A DNA stretch of 46,975 nucleotides from Lachnospiraceae bacterium (GTDB taxonomy: Bacteria; Bacillota; Clostridia; Lachnospirales; Lachnospiraceae), in assembly GCA_021153325.1 (NCBI GenBank), contig JAGKTQ010000021.1:1-46975 (forward strand). The letters run 5' to 3'. The number at the start of each line of letters is the position of its first letter. Within the stretch, counting starts at the first letter, position 1. A model generated the notes under the pieces. The model was not told the DNA's origin. It saw only the letters and a list, made by a program, of their open reading frames with translations, and searched no databases. This document shows, in pieces, positions 32,631 through 41,192 of the stretch. A program made the translations under genes and the position numbers.

Positions 32631-34674
32631 TATGAGAGAAAATTTAAAACGCAGAAACTGGATCGCAGTTATTTATTCTATAGCTTTCCTGCTTGCTTTT
32701 CCGATCGGACTGACTCTATGGATAACATCCGCTGAGTCTTATAAGGAGTGGCTAACACCAACAGAGTGGAAGAAAGAGATGATTATCGTTCTTTCAGAAT
32801 ACCTTTCTATCAATGGAATGATGACGATGTCTGTTACGATACTTGCAGTCATTTGTGCGATACAAGGATTTTCCTATTTGTTCCGCAGACAGAAGATGGA
32901 TATGTATATGAGTGTGCCGGTATCTAAGGAGCGCCGCTTTGCAGTTATTTATTTAAATGGAATTTTGTTGTATGCGATGCCTTATTTAGTGAGCCTGTTG
33001 ATCAGTCTGGTAATCGGCGCAGCAAATGGAATCGTAACAGTGGAAGTTGTAAAGTGCATGCTGTATTCGTATATAGCTTACCTTGTATATTATATGGCAA
33101 TTTACAACATTACGATCATTGCGGTAATGTTAACGGGAAATTTACTTGTATCCCTCTGTGCAACAGGAGTATTCTTATTTTATGAAATAATTATAAAAGC
33201 GATTATTTCAGTGCTCTGCACTACATTTTTTAATACCTATTCCTATTATTCTTCGGATTGGAAAGTGTATGTATCGCCGTTCATTATGTTGTTTCAAGAT
33301 TCGGTAGAAGGAATCTTCGCAAGTGCGTTAACAGTAGAGGAAGTGGCAGTGCCTTATTTGATCAGTCAGACAGGAATGACTATTTTGAAAATACTGGTGA
33401 TTGCGATTGCAACCGGGATCATAGGGTATCTGTTATATGCATTTCGTCCGGCAGAAAGCTGTAACAAAGCGATTGCTTTTGGAAAGACAAAATCGGTCAT
33501 CAAGGTGGCTATTATGGTTCCAATTTCTTTACTTGCTGGCGTATTGTTCTATTCCATAACAGATGGAAATATTGCCATGACTGTTTTGGGCTTTGTAATA
33601 GGAATTGTGTTGAGCCATAGTATTATGGAAATCATATTTGCTTTTGATCTAAAAGCCGCGTTAAAACATCTTCCATCCGGTGCGGTAGGAGCAGCTATTG
33701 TTTTTGCTGTATTTTTCGTATTTAAATTCGACATAACCGGCTATGACAGTTGGGTGCCGAATCCGGAAAAAGTGGAAAGTATTGCGATTGATATTCCTGT
33801 GTTTGAATATGGCGATTGTTATGATTTTGACAATGGCGATTGGATATCAACAAGCGAATATGCAATGGATCATATGGAATTTACAGATACAGAAAGTATT
33901 TGTGCTCTCATGGAATCTGTTGTGACAGATGAAGTAGAAGAGGGAGAAGAAAATATCTTTTGGTGTACGATAAAATATCGTATGAAAAATGGTAAAGAAA
34001 AATACCGTGAAGTATTGATCAGCTATGATAAATATGTAGAAGAGCTGGATGCTATTTTGACAAGTAAAGAATATCAGGAAGGCACTTACCAAATATTAGA
34101 TGAAGAGCTAAGCAGTATAGTGAAATTGAAAAATATTTACTTTTCGAATGGTGTTTGGGACAAGAAGGTGGACGCAGATGATCTGGAAATGGTCTTTGAA
34201 AATTATAAAGAAGATTTTGCTTTTTATAATTTAGAATGTAGGGCAGAAAAATATCCGATCGGTGTCATTTATATGGAGTTTGAAAAGCCGAATGATTTGT
34301 CCAGAAATACTTACTCCTATGCAATGCCGGTATATGATACCTTTACAAAGACAAAGGAATATGCAGATAAAAATGGATATTTGGAGGACTGGAGGCTAAA
34401 AAGCGAAAATATTAGTGAGATCACAATCAATCATTGGGATGAAAACACATATGAAACAGAAGAGAAAAATTTCACAGATAAAGCAGAGATAGAAGAACTG
34501 ATCCCTGCCATTATACCTGGTGAAATCGCAAATTACAGATATTATGTTGGAGAGGCAGATTATTCCTATGATGCCTATGTCAGCTTCAGCGCAAATACAG
34601 AAGATAATTGGAGTGAATATGGAGGCAGTTATTTTCAGGTAGATGCCACATTGCTCCCGGAATATGCAAAGTAG
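32602..34674 (+). CDS. ABC transporter permease with large extracellular domain
   Basis: The 690-aa protein has about eight hydrophobic helices in the first 380 residues, including AVIYSIAFLLAFPIGLTLWI and the ABC-2 style SYLFRRQKMDMYMSVPVSKERRF segment. A soluble domain of roughly 300 residues follows, rich in acidic and aromatic residues, that should face outside (it may be the domain called DUF6449). GGAGG lies before two ATGs at 32602/32605. With the ATPase and GntR regulator it makes a self-contained operon of the bacitracin/lantibiotic-stress kind; that role is inferred. Confidence 0.85.
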   Translation: MMSKNSFWANMRENLKRRNWIAVIYSIAFLLAFPIGLTLWITSAESYKEWLTPTEWKKEMIIVLSEYLSINGMMTMSVTILAVICAIQGFSYLFRRQKMDMYMSVPVSKERRFAVIYLNGILLYAMPYLVSLLISLVIGAANGIVTVEVVKCMLYSYIAYLVYYMAIYNITIIAVMLTGNLLVSLCATGVFLFYEIIIKAIISVLCTTFFNTYSYYSSDWKVYVSPFIMLFQDSVEGIFASALTVEEVAVPYLISQTGMTILKILVIAIATGIIGYLLYAFRPAESCNKAIAFGKTKSVIKVAIMVPISLLAGVLFYSITDGNIAMTVLGFVIGIVLSHSIMEIIFAFDLKAALKHLPSGAVGAAIVFAVFFVFKFDITGYDSWVPNPEKVESIAIDIPVFEYGDCYDFDNGDWISTSEYAMDHMEFTDTESICALMESVVTDEVEEGEENIFWCTIKYRMKNGKEKYREVLISYDKYVEELDAILTSKEYQEGTYQILDEELSSIVKLKNIYFSNGVWDKKVDADDLEMVFENYKEDFAFYNLECRAEKYPIGVIYMEFEKPNDLSRNTYSYAMPVYDTFTKTKEYADKNGYLEDWRLKSENISEITINHWDENTYETEEKNFTDKAEIEELIPAIIPGEIANYRYYVGEADYSYDAYVSFSANTEDNWSEYGGSYFQVDATLLPEYAK

Positions 34675-34714
34675 CAATTGATATCTGTGTAATTGATCAT
34701 AAAAAAGAAAAAGT

Positions 34715-34750
34715 CAGCAGAAATCATTGCGAAAGGTTTCTGCTGTTTTT
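34715..34750 (+). terminator. Rho-independent terminator after the permease gene
   Basis: CAGCAGAAA (34715-34723) pairs with TTTCTGCTG (34737-34745), followed by five T. Confidence 0.85.
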
Positions 34751-34816
34751 GTGTAATTATCAAAAAAACGGGGAATACTTTAGAAAAGAAAATGATGTGA
34801 AAGAAAGGGAAAAATT

Positions 34817-36121
34817 ATGAGTTTGTACTTAACTATTACAGATGTAAAAGGTCGTGAAATATTGGATTCCAGAGGAAATCCAACTGTAGAGGCGGAGGTT
34901 ATTGTGGAAAATACGATACATGGAAGAGCCTCTGTGCCATCCGGAGCCAGTACCGGCAAATTTGAAGCGGTAGAGCTTAGAGATGGAGAAACAAGGTATT
35001 TTGGTCTTGGTGTGCAAAAGGCTGTGAACAATATCAATACAAAGATCAAAGACTGCCTTGTGGGAAAAAATGTTTTAGATCAAGGTATGATCGATCGTAT
35101 TATGATACAGGCAGATGGAACAGATAACAAAGGAAATCTTGGCGCAAATGCCATGTTAGGTGTTTCTATGGCATGTGCAAAAGCAGCAGCGGAAGCACTG
35201 GAAATTCCATTGTACCGTTACTTGGGAGGTATTTCACCTCGTCTTCTTCCAGTGCCTATGATGAATATTTTAAATGGTGGAAAGCATGCTACCAATACGG
35301 TAGACTTTCAGGAGTTTATGATCATGCCAGTACAGGCGGAAAGCTTTGCAGACGGGCTTAAAATCTGTGCTGAGATTTACCACAATTTAAAGAAAATATT
35401 AAATGACAGAAATTTATCTACTGGTGTTGGTGATGAAGGTGGTTTTGCACCGGATCTGCCGGATGCGGCAGCAGTGCTTGACTTCATTGTGGAAGCCATT
35501 GAAACAAGCAAATATATACCGGGACAGGATATTAAAATTGCATTGGATGTAGCTTCCAGTGAGCTTTATAACGAAAAGACAGGTATGTATCATTTCCCAG
35601 GAGAGAGTAAACTTGCCGGAAAAGACGTTGTCAGAAATACGGAGGAAATGATCGCCTATTATGAGGAACTGATAAAGAAATATCCGATTATCTCTATCGA
35701 AGATGGTTTGGCAGAAGATGACTGGGATGGATGGAAGCTTCTAACAAAGCGTCTTGGCGATAAAATCCAGCTCGTTGGTGATGATCTGTTCGTGACAAAT
35801 ACCAAAAGACTGGATGCCGGAATTAAGCTTGGTGTGGCAAATGCCATTTTAGTAAAAGTCAATCAGATCGGAACGTTGTCAGAAGCTTTTGAAGCGGTAG
35901 AAATGGCACACAAAAATGGTTATAAGGCAATTATTTCCCATCGTTCTGGAGAGACAGAGGATGCGACCATAGCGGATATTGCGGTAGCACTCAATGCAGG
36001 ACAGATCAAGACTGGTGCGCCATGCAGAAGTGATCGTATAGCAAAATATAATCAGCTCTTGCGAATTGAAGAAGAACTTGGAAATTATGCCTGCTATAAA
36101 GAACCCTTTAATAAAATTTAA
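34817..36121 (+). CDS. eno: Enolase
   Basis: The 434-aa enzyme dehydrates 2-phosphoglycerate to phosphoenolpyruvate. Seen are REILDSRGNPTVEAEV at the start, the flexible loop SGASTG, GVGDEGGFAP, the metal site SIEDGLAEDDW, LVGDDLFVTN, and the catalytic lysine in ILVKVNQIGTLSE, then SHRSGETED. Length is normal. It stands alone, between two terminators. Confidence 0.97.
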   Translation: MSLYLTITDVKGREILDSRGNPTVEAEVIVENTIHGRASVPSGASTGKFEAVELRDGETRYFGLGVQKAVNNINTKIKDCLVGKNVLDQGMIDRIMIQADGTDNKGNLGANAMLGVSMACAKAAAEALEIPLYRYLGGISPRLLPVPMMNILNGGKHATNTVDFQEFMIMPVQAESFADGLKICAEIYHNLKKILNDRNLSTGVGDEGGFAPDLPDAAAVLDFIVEAIETSKYIPGQDIKIALDVASSELYNEKTGMYHFPGESKLAGKDVVRNTEEMIAYYEELIKKYPIISIEDGLAEDDWDGWKLLTKRLGDKIQLVGDDLFVTNTKRLDAGIKLGVANAILVKVNQIGTLSEAFEAVEMAHKNGYKAIISHRSGETEDATIADIAVALNAGQIKTGAPCRSDRIAKYNQLLRIEEELGNYACYKEPFNKI

Positions 36122-36162
36122 AAGCGTATACGAAAAATCTATGGAATTTATCCAAAAATTAG

Positions 36163-36191
36163 TTGAAAAAGCCTCTGCACTATGTTAAACT
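36163..36191 (+). promoter_or_regulatory. secG promoter
   Basis: TTGAAA (36163-36168) and TAAACT (36186-36191) have a 17-bp spacer, 34 bp before the secG start. Confidence 0.55.
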
Positions 36192-36225
36192 AAACTTTGT
36201 TTGAAGTTAGGAGGTGCAGTCTGGA

Positions 36226-36459
36226 ATGTTGAGAAATATTTTAACAGTTGTTTTTATAATAATATGTATCGCTTTAGTGGTGTTAGTTTTAATGCAGGAA
36301 GGAAAATCCGCAGGGCTTGGATCTCTCAGTGGATCAACAGAAACCTACTGGAGTAAAAACAAGGGACGTTCTTTTGAAGGAAAACTTGTAAAAATTACTA
36401 CAGGATTGGCAGTTGCGTTTATTGTATTAGCTGCGGTTTTGAATATCAATCGTTTTTAA
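36226..36459 (+). CDS. secG: Preprotein translocase subunit SecG
   Basis: The 77-aa protein has two transmembrane helices (about 3-22 and 56-73) joined by the conserved LMQEGKSAGLGSLSGS loop, the SecG signature. It stimulates SecA-driven protein export. The frame opens at a GTG (36214) that is part of the GGAGG ribosome site (36210-36214), so the ATG at 36226 is chosen. secG-rnr-smpB-ssrA is a conserved Firmicute order. Confidence 0.94.
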   Translation: MLRNILTVVFIIICIALVVLVLMQEGKSAGLGSLSGSTETYWSKNKGRSFEGKLVKITTGLAVAFIVLAAVLNINRF

Positions 36460-36470
36460 TGGCAAATGAC

Positions 36471-36500
36471 AAACACCCTTTTTACGAGGGTGTTTTAATT
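36471..36500 (+). terminator. Terminator between secG and rnr
   Basis: AAACACCCT (36471-36479) pairs with AGGGTGTTT (36487-36495) with T-rich sequence after it. rnr then begins within 26 bases, so partial readthrough is likely. Confidence 0.75.
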
Positions 36501-36525
36501 TTATATGGAAAGTGGAGGAGCATAC

Positions 36526-38706
36526 ATGGAAAATAGAGAAGACAAACGAAAAAAAGTAATATGCGACCTTTTGAATGATGACATGTATGTTCCAATGAAG
36601 GAAAAGGAACTTGCCATTATGCTACAGGTCGCCAAAGAAGACAGGGAAGAGTTTAAAAAGCTTCTGGATGAACTGCTCATGGAAGGAAAAATCCAGCTCA
36701 CAAAGCGGGGAAAATATATAAAAGCAGATGCGGCAGCAGAAAAACAGTGTATTTTTGGTACTTTTATCAGCCACCCGAAAGGATTTGGTTTTGTAGAAGT
36801 AGAGGGGCAGGCAGAGGACTATTATGTGCCGGAAGAAAAAACGAACGGAGCCTTTCACTTGGACAAGGTACAGGTTGTACTTTTAACAAAATCAAAAGGG
36901 AAAAGACAGGAAGTGGAAGTAGTAAAGATTTTGGAAAGAGGTACGGAAAAAATCGTAGGAACTTTCCAAAAATCTAAAAATTTCGGTTTTGTTGTGCCGG
37001 ATAATACGAAGATCGCATCCGATATTTTCATTCCAATAGAGCGTTCCAAAGGAGCTGTTGATGGTCACAAGGTAGTTGTGGAACTGACAAGCTACGGCGG
37101 AGAAAATAAAAAGCCGGAAGGAAAGGTCGTAGAAATTCTTGGTCACATTAATGATCCGGGTGTAGATATTATGTCCATTGTCAGAGGATATGATCTGCCT
37201 ATGGAATTTGGCGAAAAAGTCATGAATCAGGCAGAACGAGTATCCAATGAAGTGTCCGAAGCAGATAGGGCTGGACGACTGGATCTGCGGGATGTGGTGA
37301 TGGTAACGATTGATGGTGAAGATGCAAAAGACCTGGATGATGCTGTCAGCCTTTCGATGGATGGTGAAAACTATGAACTGGGTGTGCACATTGCAGACGT
37401 GACCAATTACGTGCAAGAAAATTCAGCACTGGATAGAGAAGCGTTAAAACGTGGAACGAGTGTTTATTTGGTAGACCGGGTCATTCCCATGCTGCCACAT
37501 AAACTTTCTAACGGCATTTGCTCCTTAAATGAGGGTGTGGACAGGCTCGCATTAAGCTGTCTTATGAAAATTAATAAAAAAGGCGAAGTAATTGATTATA
37601 AAATTGCAGAGACTGTCATAAAAGTAAATAGAAGAATGTCTTATACCGCTGTGAAAAAAATCTTAGAGGATAAAGACGAAGAGACGATACAGGAATACGA
37701 AGAACTTGTTCCCATGTTCCAGCAGATGGAAGAGCTTGCTGGAATCCTTCGTGCCAAAAGAAAAAAACGCGGTTCTATTGACTTTGATTTTCCAGAGACT
37801 AAGATTATTTTGGATAGAGAGGGAAATCCAGTCGATATTAAACCTTATGACAGAAATACGGCAACGAAGATTATTGAAGATTTTATGCTGATTGCCAATG
37901 AAACCGTAGCACAGCATTTTTATTGGCAGGAATTACCTTTTGTATACCGTACGCACGAAAACCCAGACCCGGAAAAAATAGAAAAGCTTTGCCTTTTTAT
38001 CAATAATTTCGGTTATGGAATTAAGACGAATAAAGAAGAAGTACATCCGAAGGAAATTCAGAAGCTGCTTACCAAAATCGAAGGAACGCCGGAAGAGGCG
38101 CTTATAAGCAGGCTGACGCTCCGAAGTATGAAACAGGCAAAATATTCGGTAGAAAGTTCTGGGCACTTTGGGCTTGCATGCCAGTTTTACTGCCATTTTA
38201 CATCACCGATCAGAAGATATCCTGATCTGCAGATACACCGCATCATTAAGGAACAGCTCCGTGGCAGATTAAAGGAAAATCGTATCGAACATTATGATAA
38301 AATACTTCCTGAAGTAGCGAGACATTCGTCAGAAATGGAACGTAGGGCGGATGAGGCAGAACGAGAGACCGAAAAACTTAAGAAGGCTCAGTATATGCAG
38401 GCACGTATTGGTAATTGCTACGAAGGGGTTATTTCCAGTATTACAAGCTGGGGCATTTATGTAGAACTGCCGGATACGGTAGAAGGCATGATTCATGTTT
38501 CTAAGCTGCCGGGTGATTATTTTTACTACGATGAAGCCTCCTATGAAATGATAGGTCAGGACACAGGCAAGCGATATAAATTAGGGGAAAAGATTAGAAT
38601 TCGTGTGGATGACATTGATACAATGACGAGAACTATAGACTTTGGCATACCATTCGAATGGGAGGAAAAAGATGGCGAAGGAACCAATGAAATTAGTAGC
38701 CAATAA
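36526..38706 (+). CDS. rnr: Ribonuclease R
   Basis: The 726-aa 3'-5' exoribonuclease degrades structured RNA and, with tmRNA-SmpB, non-stop messages. It contains an N-terminal winged-helix segment, two cold-shock-like domains (FISHPKGFGFVEV and KSKNFGFVVP), the RNB catalytic domain with DGEDAKDLDDAVSL carrying the metal aspartates near residue 270, HFTSPIRRYPDLQIHR, and a C-terminal S1 domain (about 627-710). A start at 36505 is in frame, but GGAGGAG 5 bases before 36526 decides this one. It overlaps smpB. Confidence 0.96.
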   Translation: MENREDKRKKVICDLLNDDMYVPMKEKELAIMLQVAKEDREEFKKLLDELLMEGKIQLTKRGKYIKADAAAEKQCIFGTFISHPKGFGFVEVEGQAEDYYVPEEKTNGAFHLDKVQVVLLTKSKGKRQEVEVVKILERGTEKIVGTFQKSKNFGFVVPDNTKIASDIFIPIERSKGAVDGHKVVVELTSYGGENKKPEGKVVEILGHINDPGVDIMSIVRGYDLPMEFGEKVMNQAERVSNEVSEADRAGRLDLRDVVMVTIDGEDAKDLDDAVSLSMDGENYELGVHIADVTNYVQENSALDREALKRGTSVYLVDRVIPMLPHKLSNGICSLNEGVDRLALSCLMKINKKGEVIDYKIAETVIKVNRRMSYTAVKKILEDKDEETIQEYEELVPMFQQMEELAGILRAKRKKRGSIDFDFPETKIILDREGNPVDIKPYDRNTATKIIEDFMLIANETVAQHFYWQELPFVYRTHENPDPEKIEKLCLFINNFGYGIKTNKEEVHPKEIQKLLTKIEGTPEEALISRLTLRSMKQAKYSVESSGHFGLACQFYCHFTSPIRRYPDLQIHRIIKEQLRGRLKENRIEHYDKILPEVARHSSEMERRADEAERETEKLKKAQYMQARIGNCYEGVISSITSWGIYVELPDTVEGMIHVSKLPGDYFYYDEASYEMIGQDTGKRYKLGEKIRIRVDDIDTMTRTIDFGIPFEWEEKDGEGTNEISSQ

Positions 38707-39136
38707 TAAAAAGGCTTATCACGATTATTTTATTGAAGAAAAATACGAGACCGGCATTTGCCTGCATGGCACGGAAGTCAAATCCTTGCGCATGGGAAAA
38801 TGCAGTGTCAAAGAAGCTTTTATCCGTATCGAAAAAGGGGAAGTATTTATTTACGGAATGCATATCAGTCCTTATGAAAAAGGTAATATTTTTAATAAGG
38901 ACCCATTGCGCGTCAGAAAGCTGTTGCTGCATAAACAGGAAATCAATAAACTTGCAGGAAAACTTGCAGAGAAAGGCTATACATTAGTGCCTTTACAAGT
39001 TTATTTTAAGGATGGAAGAGCAAAAGTGGAGATTGGACTTGCAAAAGGTAAAAAACTGTACGATAAGAGACAGGATATTGCAAAGAAAGATCAACGCCGG
39101 GAAACAGAAAGAGATTTCAAAATAAGAAATTTATAA
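38672..39136 (+). CDS. smpB: SsrA-binding protein SmpB
   Basis: The 154-aa RNA-binding protein brings tmRNA to stalled ribosomes. It shows NNKKAYHDYFIEEKYETGICLHGTEVKSLR, the HISPYEKGN motif, PLRVRKLLLH and the C-terminal basic tail KGKKLYDKRQDIAKKDQRRETER. The frame can be read from 38642, but GGGAGG at 38660-38665 places the start at the ATG at 38672, inside the rnr end (35-base overlap). ssrA lies 120 bases downstream. Confidence 0.96.
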   Translation: MAKEPMKLVANNKKAYHDYFIEEKYETGICLHGTEVKSLRMGKCSVKEAFIRIEKGEVFIYGMHISPYEKGNIFNKDPLRVRKLLLHKQEINKLAGKLAEKGYTLVPLQVYFKDGRAKVEIGLAKGKKLYDKRQDIAKKDQRRETERDFKIRNL

Positions 39137-39171
39137 GTAGGAAATGGTAAGTTGTTCTATAAATTTGCAGC

Positions 39172-39200
39172 TTGACCTATCCTATGAAAGAAACTATAAT
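39172..39200 (+). promoter_or_regulatory. ssrA promoter
   Basis: TTGACC (39172-39177) and TATAAT (39195-39200) have a 17-bp spacer. The 50-base leader before mature tmRNA has a hairpin (GCAGACA 39211-39217 with TGTCTGC 39236-39242). Confidence 0.8.
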
Positions 39201-39256
39201 CGTTATGAAAGCAGACATATAGAAATAGTGTTGTGTGTCTGCCTACAATCAAATAA

Positions 39257-39603
39257 GGGTTAGTAAAGGTTTCGACAGGGATCTTGCAGCTGGAGAAGCT
39301 ATCCGCAGGCGATGCGTCAAATCGCGACAATAAATATAAACGCTGAAGAAAATTTAGCATACGCTGCCTAATGGCAGCTGTCTGACTTAGTGCACCTACA
39401 CATTAAGACCCAGGCATCGACTATGTAGGAAGCGACTCATGCAAAGCTTTGAGCATGAGGGCGTATAATGAAGCTACTGAATGTATTGGGGTGTTTGTTT
39501 CCTGATACAGGAGGGAATGAGGGCTTGCCCGCAATAACAAACTATGATAGTAGAAGGACAGGGAATGGGTTTTTGGACGCGGGTTCGACTCCCGCCTAAT
39601 CCA
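39257..39603 (+). ncRNA. ssrA: Transfer-messenger RNA
   Basis: This RNA rescues stalled ribosomes and tags the unfinished protein. The 5' end GGGTTAG (39257-39263) pairs with CTAATCC (39596-39602) as a 7-bp acceptor stem that includes the G3-U70 pair used by alanyl-tRNA synthetase. The T arm is GCGGG-TTCGACT-CCCGC (39579-39595). TTTCGACAGGG near the 5' end is the usual tmRNA signature. The tag frame ends AEENLAYAA-stop (39342-39371), with the typical hydrophobic AA end; the resume codon is probably GCT at 39342. CCA is not encoded after A39603. It follows smpB. Confidence 0.96.
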
Positions 39604-39618
39604 TTTTATAGGAACAAA

Positions 39619-39658
39619 AATAAGCTTAAGGGATTATCTCCTTAGGCTTATTTATTTT
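39619..39658 (+). terminator. Rho-independent terminator of ssrA
   Basis: AATAAGCTTAAGG pairs with CCTTAGGCTTATT (one mismatch) around a 9-base loop, with a T-rich tail. Confidence 0.9.
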
Positions 39659-39691
39659 AGAGTGTAACAAGAATTTATTTTGTAAAATAAT

Positions 39692-39720
39692 AATAGCTTT
39701 GGAGGGGAGCCAAAGCTATT
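39692..39720 (+). other. Perfect hairpin before a possible small peptide gene
   Basis: AATAGCTTTGG (39692-39702) and CCAAAGCTATT (39710-39720) form an 11-bp perfect stem with the purine loop AGGGGAG. There is no T run after it, so it is not an ordinary terminator on this strand. It ends 16 bases before the ATG of the 15-codon frame. Confidence 0.6.
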
Positions 39721-39736
39721 GTAAGGGAGTATATTT

Positions 39737-39784
39737 ATGAAAAAGTTTTTGCACCACAAATGTGGAACTTGTTTCTACGTTTAG
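39737..39784 (+). CDS. Possible 15-residue Cys-x-x-Cys peptide
   Basis: The frame encodes MKKFLHHKCGTCFYV and stops with TAG. GGGAG (39725-39729) lies 7 bases before the ATG, a good ribosome site in a stretch without other genes. The peptide is basic, with two His and a CGTC pair that could bind a metal or form a disulfide. It is not recognised. Its size means chance cannot be excluded; the preceding perfect hairpin raises interest. It could be a leader peptide. Confidence 0.35.
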   Translation: MKKFLHHKCGTCFYV

Positions 39785-39945
39785 TATAATAATAGTACTT
39801 TATGACCAGAGAATGTAGAAAATGTAAACAAATTGTGAACAAATACTAAAAATAAAACTATTTTGCTCATGAATAGTAGAAAATAAAAGAATTTTGATAC
39901 AAATAAATAGCAAATTAGAAATAATATAGCTTGGAGGAAAGAACA

Positions 39946-40236
39946 ATGATTAATAAAGACGAATTTCATCATTTTAATTACATAAAAAAAGAGGAACTTT
40001 CAGGCAGTATGGAAGGAATGCGCTATATGCTGAAAAAGGTGACTGCAGAAGAGGGTGATAAACTACAGGTGACAATATGGCAGGGACCACTCAACTGTGT
40101 TAAGACTCCAGCAGAAAAGAAAACAGTAAAGGAACTCCCTTTTTCACCAGAAGGAGTAGAGATGGCAGCGGACTGGCTGAATGAGCAGTATTTAGCTGAT
40201 AAAGAAAAGTGGGAAGCGGGAAAAACGTTGTTGTAG
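39946..40236 (+). CDS. Small protein of unknown function
   Basis: The 96-aa acidic, soluble-looking protein is not recognised. It has a beta-strand-like centre (DKLQVTIWQGPLNCVKTP) and a helical end (GVEMAADWLNEQYLADKEKW). GGAGG at 39933-39937, 8 bases before the ATG at 39946, decides the start over the TTG at 39931. It has no clear partner; a regulatory region of 170 bases separates it from the next gene. Confidence 0.7.
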   Translation: MINKDEFHHFNYIKKEELSGSMEGMRYMLKKVTAEEGDKLQVTIWQGPLNCVKTPAEKKTVKELPFSPEGVEMAADWLNEQYLADKEKWEAGKTLL

Positions 40237-40302
40237 AGTATAAACTTAAGGAAATCTTAAATAATATTCACCAGTTTTTCACAAAATAGACATAAAGACC
40301 GT

Positions 40303-40310
40303 GGTATAAT
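40303..40310 (+). promoter_or_regulatory. Extended -10 promoter of paralogue A
   Basis: TGGTATAAT (TG-n-TATAAT) is seen at 40302-40310 with no good -35. A leader of about 95 bases follows. Confidence 0.6.
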
Positions 40311-40316
40311 GGGCAA

Positions 40317-40387
40317 AGCTGAAGATGATCTATCATCAAGGCTGGGGAAGATGAAAAAATTTAGTGTGAAGGTTCTGTTAGTGAACC
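40317..40387 (+). other. Structured 5' leader of paralogue A
   Basis: Two hairpins can form: GATGA/TCATC (40324-40337) inside an outer AGC/GCT (40317-40343), and GGTTC/GAACC (40371-40387). GAAGATGA occurs twice (40321 and 40347). No known riboswitch is recognised. Confidence 0.4.
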
Positions 40388-40410
40388 CATGAAGAGAGGA
40401 ATGATTTATT

Positions 40411-40755
40411 ATGGTAGAATCTATGTACACACGTGTCTGTGTTAACAACGAAATTGAATTGTGTGAAGTTTATGAACGAGAAGTAAAAGACAAAATAGAG
40501 AAAGCTTTTGTAAAAAATGGGGTGTCATTTTTTATCAAATGGAAAAGAGAAAAGAATGCTGCTAAGCAAGAAGGAAAATATGTTATCTGCGTTAATCAGC
40601 TTCAAAAACAGCGTGCGGAAGCTGTGATACATGCAATATTAGAAGATGCAAATGACAATGTAACTTTTGTAGATGGAAAAAAGGAAAAAAGCATGATTAA
40701 AAAAATGATGCGAAGCCGTCAAACAAATTTACTGGCACTTTTAAGCAAAATGTAG
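40411..40755 (+). CDS. Tandem paralogue A, unknown function
   Basis: The 114-aa basic protein shares its layout with the next gene: MYTRVCVNNEIELCEVYEREVKDKIEKAFVKNGVSFFIKW matches the neighbour's NEIELCEVEDVEIKDRIEKELLKNRVSYFLRW, and both continue with CVN-x2-Q-x4-AE-x2-IH. A beta-alpha-beta pattern with a Cys in each half recalls DUF2007-like small domains, but this is only a resemblance. It has a longer basic tail (KKMMRSRQTN) than its neighbour. GAGAGGA precedes the start. Confidence 0.75.
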   Translation: MVESMYTRVCVNNEIELCEVYEREVKDKIEKAFVKNGVSFFIKWKREKNAAKQEGKYVICVNQLQKQRAEAVIHAILEDANDNVTFVDGKKEKSMIKKMMRSRQTNLLALLSKM

Positions 40756-40808
40756 AAAAAAAGAAGTATATTTTGTCACAATGCCGAGTGCATTACGAAT
40801 AATTTCTG

Positions 40809-40817
40809 TGGTATACT
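40809..40817 (+). promoter_or_regulatory. Extended -10 promoter of paralogue B
   Basis: TGGTATACT, in the context GTGGTATA, is the same as in the promoter of paralogue A. No clear -35 is seen, again as in A. Confidence 0.55.
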
Positions 40818-40858
40818 TACTATAGTGAGTGTAACAATACAGGTAGAAGGAGTACGCC

Positions 40859-41152
40859 ATGCTGGAGACAGAATATACGAAAGTAAAAGTCCATAATGAA
40901 ATTGAACTTTGTGAAGTAGAAGATGTAGAAATAAAAGATCGTATAGAAAAGGAATTATTAAAGAATAGAGTCTCTTATTTTTTAAGATGGACCAAACCGA
41001 AATGGTTCAGCAACAACAAAAAAGGAACCTGTATTTTTTGCGTGAATGAAGCACAAAAAGAATTGGCAGAAGAATGCATTCATACGCTTGGACTTGATTC
41101 GGGTGATAAAGTGAAGTTTCTTATGAAAAAAGTGGATAAGATATTTTATTAG
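40859..41152 (+). CDS. Tandem paralogue B, unknown function
   Basis: The 97-aa protein is the diverged copy of the preceding gene, with about 35-40% identity by eye over 85 residues, including the NEIELCEV block and the CVN/Q/AE/IH pattern. It adds two extra cysteines' worth of context (GTCIFCVN) and lacks the long basic tail. AGAAGGAG lies 8 bases before the start, and a GAAA-loop terminator follows. Function unknown. Confidence 0.78.
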   Translation: MLETEYTKVKVHNEIELCEVEDVEIKDRIEKELLKNRVSYFLRWTKPKWFSNNKKGTCIFCVNEAQKELAEECIHTLGLDSGDKVKFLMKKVDKIFY

Positions 41153-41176
41153 GGGAAGCGAAAGCTTCCTCTTTTT
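41152..41176 (+). terminator. Terminator with GAAA tetraloop
   Basis: GGAAGC (41154-41159), loop GAAA, GCTTCC (41164-41169), then TCTTTTT. Confidence 0.9.
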
Positions 41177-41192
41177 GGGATAAGGAGTACAA

